A DNA stretch of 7,170 nucleotides from positions 1-7,170 of the forward strand of contig CATZMG010000084.1 of assembly GCA_958421655.1 (NCBI GenBank), written 5' to 3'. Source of the DNA: an uncultured Collinsella sp. (GTDB lineage: Bacteria > Actinomycetota > Coriobacteriia > Coriobacteriales > Coriobacteriaceae). The notes below the pieces were generated by a model. The model ran no database searches. It saw nothing but the letters and a program-made list of their open reading frames with translations, and was not told where the DNA came from. The translations under genes and the position numbers were made by a program. Below are positions 5,322-7,170 of the stretch, piece by piece. Positions within the stretch are counted from its first letter, which is position 1. Every line of letters begins with the position of its first letter.

Positions 5322-5660
5322 TTAGCCCCTCAATCCAGAGAACAGAGCAAGAGCCTCGCCAAAGCCAGCATCGAGCAGAGCGATGACGACGCCGACGACG
5401 ATCAGAGAAGCGCAAACAACAACCGAGTAGTTCACGAGCTCCTTCTTATCGGGCCACGTGACACGCTTCATCTCGGACTTGACCGAAGCGAAATACTTCT
5501 TGGTGCGGGCGAAGAAACCAGGCTTCTCGTTCTTCTTGGACTTCGCAGCCTTCTCGTTCTTCTTGGCAACGGCCTTCTTGGCCTCAACCTTGGAGTTGGC
5601 GGCAGCTTTGTTGGCAGGTGCCGGCTGCTGAGCCTTCTTCTTGTTCTTCTTGTTGGCCAT
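5322..5660 (-). CDS. secE: Preprotein translocase subunit SecE
   Basis: SecE clamps SecY in the membrane and is essential for Sec protein export. The 112-residue protein has a ~48-residue Lys/Ala-rich N-terminal extension, then the conserved core: FFARTKKYFASVKSEMKRV (49-67, amphipathic helix), TWPDKKEL (68-75) and one membrane helix (about 78-97, NYSVVVCASLIVVGVVIALL). The minimal Gram-positive SecE is about 60-70 residues, so the extension is an addition of low complexity. The start is supported by GGAGGT seven bases upstream. The gene follows tRNA-Trp by 76 nt, separated by a strong hairpin, and is tightly joined to nusG. Confidence 0.96.
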   Translation of the reverse strand: MANKKNKKKAQQPAPANKAAANSKVEAKKAVAKKNEKAAKSKKNEKPGFFARTKKYFASVKSEMKRVTWPDKKELVNYSVVVCASLIVVGVVIALLDAGFGEALALFSGLRG

Positions 5661-5699
5661 TTGGGTTACCTCCGCGCAATGCGCTTATACATGAGTAAA

Positions 5700-5727
5700 C
5701 CGTAAGCCCCCAAGTGGGAGCTTACGG
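5700..5727 (-). terminator. Hairpin between tRNA-Trp and secE: attenuator or processing stem
   Basis: CCGTAAGC (5700-5707) pairs perfectly with GCTTACGG (5720-5727); after one mismatch CCC/GGG (5709-5711 with 5716-5718) extends the stem around a 4-nt loop. It lies nine bases after the encoded CCA end of the tRNA. On the - strand only a short U run (GGUUUACUC) follows, so complete termination is unlikely; partial termination or 3'-end protection of the tRNA precursor fits better. Confidence 0.5.
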
Positions 5728-5736
5728 AATAATGAC

Positions 5737-5812
5737 TGGCACGCCAGGAAGGACTCGAACCCTCAACACTCGGTTTTGGAGACCGATGCTCTACCAATTG
5801 AACTACTGGCGT
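5737..5812 (-). tRNA. tRNA-Trp (anticodon CCA), CCA end encoded
   Basis: Decodes UGG. On the - strand the acceptor stem ACGCCAG (5812-5806) pairs exactly with CTGGCGT (5747-5741), followed by discriminator G (5740) and an encoded CCA (5739-5737). The D arm runs from GTTC to GAGC. The anticodon stem TCGGT/ACCGA holds the loop CTCCAAA with anticodon CCA. The T arm GAGGG/CCTTC, with one G-U pair, holds TTCGAGT. A1-U72 and G73 agree with tryptophan identity elements. Length is 76 nt including CCA. It starts 13 nt after the rpmG stop, so both are almost surely on one transcript and the tRNA must be cut out by processing. Confidence 0.98.
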
Positions 5813-5825
5813 ATGTGACTAGAGA

Positions 5826-5975
5826 CTAGCGAGTCTCTTTGTGCAGCGTGTGGTGACGGCACCAGGGGCAATACTTCTTGATCTCCATACGATCAGGCAT
5901 GGTCGACTTGTTCTTGGTGGTCGTATAGTTGCGGCGCTTGCACTCAGTGCACGCAAGAGTAACTAGAGTACGCAT
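5826..5975 (-). CDS. rpmG: 50S ribosomal protein L33, zinc-ribbon (C+) form
   Basis: Small protein of the large ribosomal subunit near the E site. The 49 residues begin MRTLVTLACTECKRRNYTTT and end CPWCRHHTLHKETR. Four cysteines in two CxxC pairs (C9, C12, C36, C39) form the zinc ribbon, so this is the zinc-requiring paralogue type; bacteria with this form often keep a cysteine-free copy elsewhere for zinc shortage. The length equals the family norm. The start at 5975 is preceded by AGGA at 3-nt spacing and AAAGG about 10 nt upstream. It is the first gene after a promoter with a perfect TTGACA box and lies directly before tRNA-Trp and secE, a common order in Gram-positive bacteria. Confidence 0.97.
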   Translation of the reverse strand: MRTLVTLACTECKRRNYTTTKNKSTMPDRMEIKKYCPWCRHHTLHKETR

Positions 5976-6020
5976 GTATCCTGAACCTTTCATTTCCGCC
6001 CCGTACGGGCACGAGTTGTT

Positions 6021-6050
6021 ACTTTATCAGCTCCACGTAAGTGCTGTCAA
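6021..6050 (-). promoter_or_regulatory. Promoter of the rpmG-tRNA-Trp-secE cluster
   Basis: On the - strand TTGACA (6050-6045) is a perfect -35 box. Two overlapping -10 choices follow: GATAAA (6028-6023, spacer 16) and TAAAGT (6026-6021, spacer 18), each a 4/6 match. Transcription would begin near 6015, about 40 nt before rpmG. The leader contains GCCC/GGGC (5998-6001 with 6007-6010). The rest of the tuf-rpmG gap (about 6051-6188) shows no gene and no clear signal apart from a loose 7-bp inverted repeat (6116-6122 with 6157-6163). Confidence 0.7.
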
Positions 6051-6188
6051 TGAAAACCTCGAGTCAATTGGTTCTCGGTGGATCCATTCATATTTGGAAC
6101 ACATCAATGAAGCCATCGAGAGCTAATCGACGGTGCATCCAGGACCATTATCGATCCTCTCGACACCAGCAACGGCTCAATATCCATT

Positions 6189-6227
6189 GCAGAAAAGAAC
6201 CCGGCACCCATATAAGTGCCGGGTTCT
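6189..6227 (-). terminator. Rho-independent terminator of tuf
   Basis: A perfect 12-bp stem (AGAACCCGGCAC 6196-6207 with GTGCCGGGTTCT 6216-6227) has an 8-nt loop. On the - strand it is followed by TTCTTTTCTG. It lies 27 bp after the tuf stop, so tuf transcription ends before rpmG, which has its own promoter. Confidence 0.9.
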
Positions 6228-6254
6228 CTAAGTCAGCTATATCAAAGAGCTAAT

Positions 6255-7170
6255 TTACTCAATGATCGTGGAGACGATGCCAGAACCGACGGTGTGGCCA
6301 CCCTCGCGGATAGCGAAGCGCAGGCCCTCCTCCATGGCGATCGGGTGGATGAGGTCGCCCTCGATGGTGATGTGGTCACCAGGCATAGCCATCTCGGTGC
6401 CCTCGGGGAGCTTGACCGTACCGGTAACGTCGGTGGTACGGAAGTAGAACTGAGGACGATAACCATCGAAGAATGGGGTGTGACGGCCGCCCTCCTCCTT
6501 GGTCAGAACGTAGATCTCGCCGGTGAACTTGGTGTGCGGGGTAACCGAACCGGGCTTGCAGAGAACCTGGCCGCGCTCGATGTCCTCACGCTTGATGCCG
6601 CGGAGCAGCAGACCGACGTTGTCGCCAGCCTCGCAGAAGTCCATGGACTTACGGAACATCTCGATACCGGTAACGACGGTGTTCTGGGTATCCTTGATGC
6701 CGACGATCTCGACGGGCTCGTTGAGCTTGAGCTCACCGCGCTCGACACGGCCAGTAGCAACGGTACCACGGCCGGAGATGGTCATAACGTCCTCAACGGC
6801 CATCAGGAACGGGAGGTCGTTGTTACGAGCAGGCGTCGGGATGTACTCGTCGACGGCCTTCATGAGCTCGCGAATGGCGTCCATCCACTTGGCGTCGCCC
6901 TCGAGAGCGCCCAGAGCGGAGCCACGGATGACGGGGATGTCGTCGCCGGGGAAATCGTACTCGGAGAGGAGCTCACGGGTCTCCATCTCGACGAGGTCGA
7001 TGAGCTCGTCATCGTCGACCATGTCGCACTTGTTCAGGAAGACGACGATGTAGGGAACGCCGACCTGACGGGCGAGCAGGATGTGCTCGCGGGTCTGAGC
7101 CATGGGGCCGTCGGTAGCAGCGATGACCAGGATAGCGCCGTCCATCTGAGCAGCGCCGGTGATCATGTTC
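6255..7170 (-). CDS. tuf: Elongation factor Tu, C-terminal ~three quarters (5' end outside window)
   Basis: GTPase that carries aminoacyl-tRNA to the ribosomal A site. The 304 visible residues begin at NMITGAAQMDGAILV, directly after the G3 region (E. coli residue ~90). G4 is FLNKCDMVDDDEL, G5 is RGSALGALEGD. Domain 2 starts with GRGTVATGRVERGEL; domain 3 shows GGRHTPFFDGYRPQFYFRTT and ends REGGHTVGSGIVSTIIE. P-loop and switch regions lie outside the window. Positions linked to kirromycin-type resistance (equivalents of E. coli Q124, G316 and A375) carry the usual sensitive residues. The gene has its own terminator and stands upstream of rpmG in the normal order. Whether a second tuf copy exists cannot be seen. 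Confidence 0.98.
   Translation of the reverse strand, partial: NMITGAAQMDGAILVIAATDGPMAQTREHILLARQVGVPYIVVFLNKCDMVDDDELIDLVEMETRELLSEYDFPGDDIPVIRGSALGALEGDAKWMDAIRELMKAVDEYIPTPARNNDLPFLMAVEDVMTISGRGTVATGRVERGELKLNEPVEIVGIKDTQNTVVTGIEMFRKSMDFCEAGDNVGLLLRGIKREDIERGQVLCKPGSVTPHTKFTGEIYVLTKEEGGRHTPFFDGYRPQFYFRTTDVTGTVKLPEGTEMAMPGDHITIEGDLIHPIAMEEGLRFAIREGGHTVGSGIVSTIIE

Noticed and set aside
5666..5692. A nine-codon leader ORF (MYKRIARR, stop) ending in the secE Shine-Dalgarno, - strand
   Set aside because: No ribosome binding site precedes it and a frame this short arises easily by chance; the same bases are equally explained by a -10 box.
6116..6163. Inverted repeat TCGAGAG/CTCTCGA in the tuf-rpmG gap
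   Set aside because: Only 7 bp with a 34-nt loop; expected by chance at this length.
5929..6253. Short + strand frames (65 and 70 codons) in the tuf-rpmG gap
   Set aside because: They overlap rpmG or the tuf terminator, have no good ribosome binding site and encode no recognisable protein.

Overview
The window reads as ordinary chromosome of a moderately GC-rich Gram-positive bacterium. The EF-Tu, L1, L11, NusG and SecE sequences look actinobacterial. The overall flavour, including the short GGGGAC-containing palindromes behind genes, suggests a gut Coriobacteriia member such as Collinsella. This placement is inference from remembered protein similarity, not from a search.

Left part (1-3282, + strand): the C-terminal part of an MscS-type mechanosensitive channel (1-566) is closed by a strong palindrome. 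A two-gene unit follows. The first gene (659-2575) encodes a 638-residue protein with no signal peptide; a ParB-like N-terminal region is joined to a BMP/PBP1-type nucleoside-binding-like domain. The second (2572-3282) is a calcineurin-like metallophosphoesterase that overlaps the first by ATGA and is followed by a related palindrome. This pair is the least understood part of the window and the best candidate for an uncharacterised cytoplasmic ligand-sensing and phosphoesterase module.

Middle (3283-3407): a convergent intergenic region with back-to-back terminators separates the + strand genes from the translation genes.

Right part (3408-7170, - strand), in transcription order: tuf (EF-Tu, 5' end outside the window) with its own terminator; a promoter with a perfect TTGACA -35 box; rpmG (L33, 49 aa, zinc-ribbon form); tRNA-Trp(CCA); a hairpin; secE; nusG; rplK; rplA; terminator. 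This is the classic secE-nusG-rplKA neighbourhood, but rplJ-rplL do not follow rplA. A 30-nt element directly ahead of the rplA Shine-Dalgarno folds like the L1-binding site of 23S rRNA, so L1 may autoregulate there. Both rplA and rplK have two close in-frame ATGs, and Shine-Dalgarno spacing favours the downstream one in each.

No CRISPR array, insertion sequence, prophage or rRNA gene is visible.
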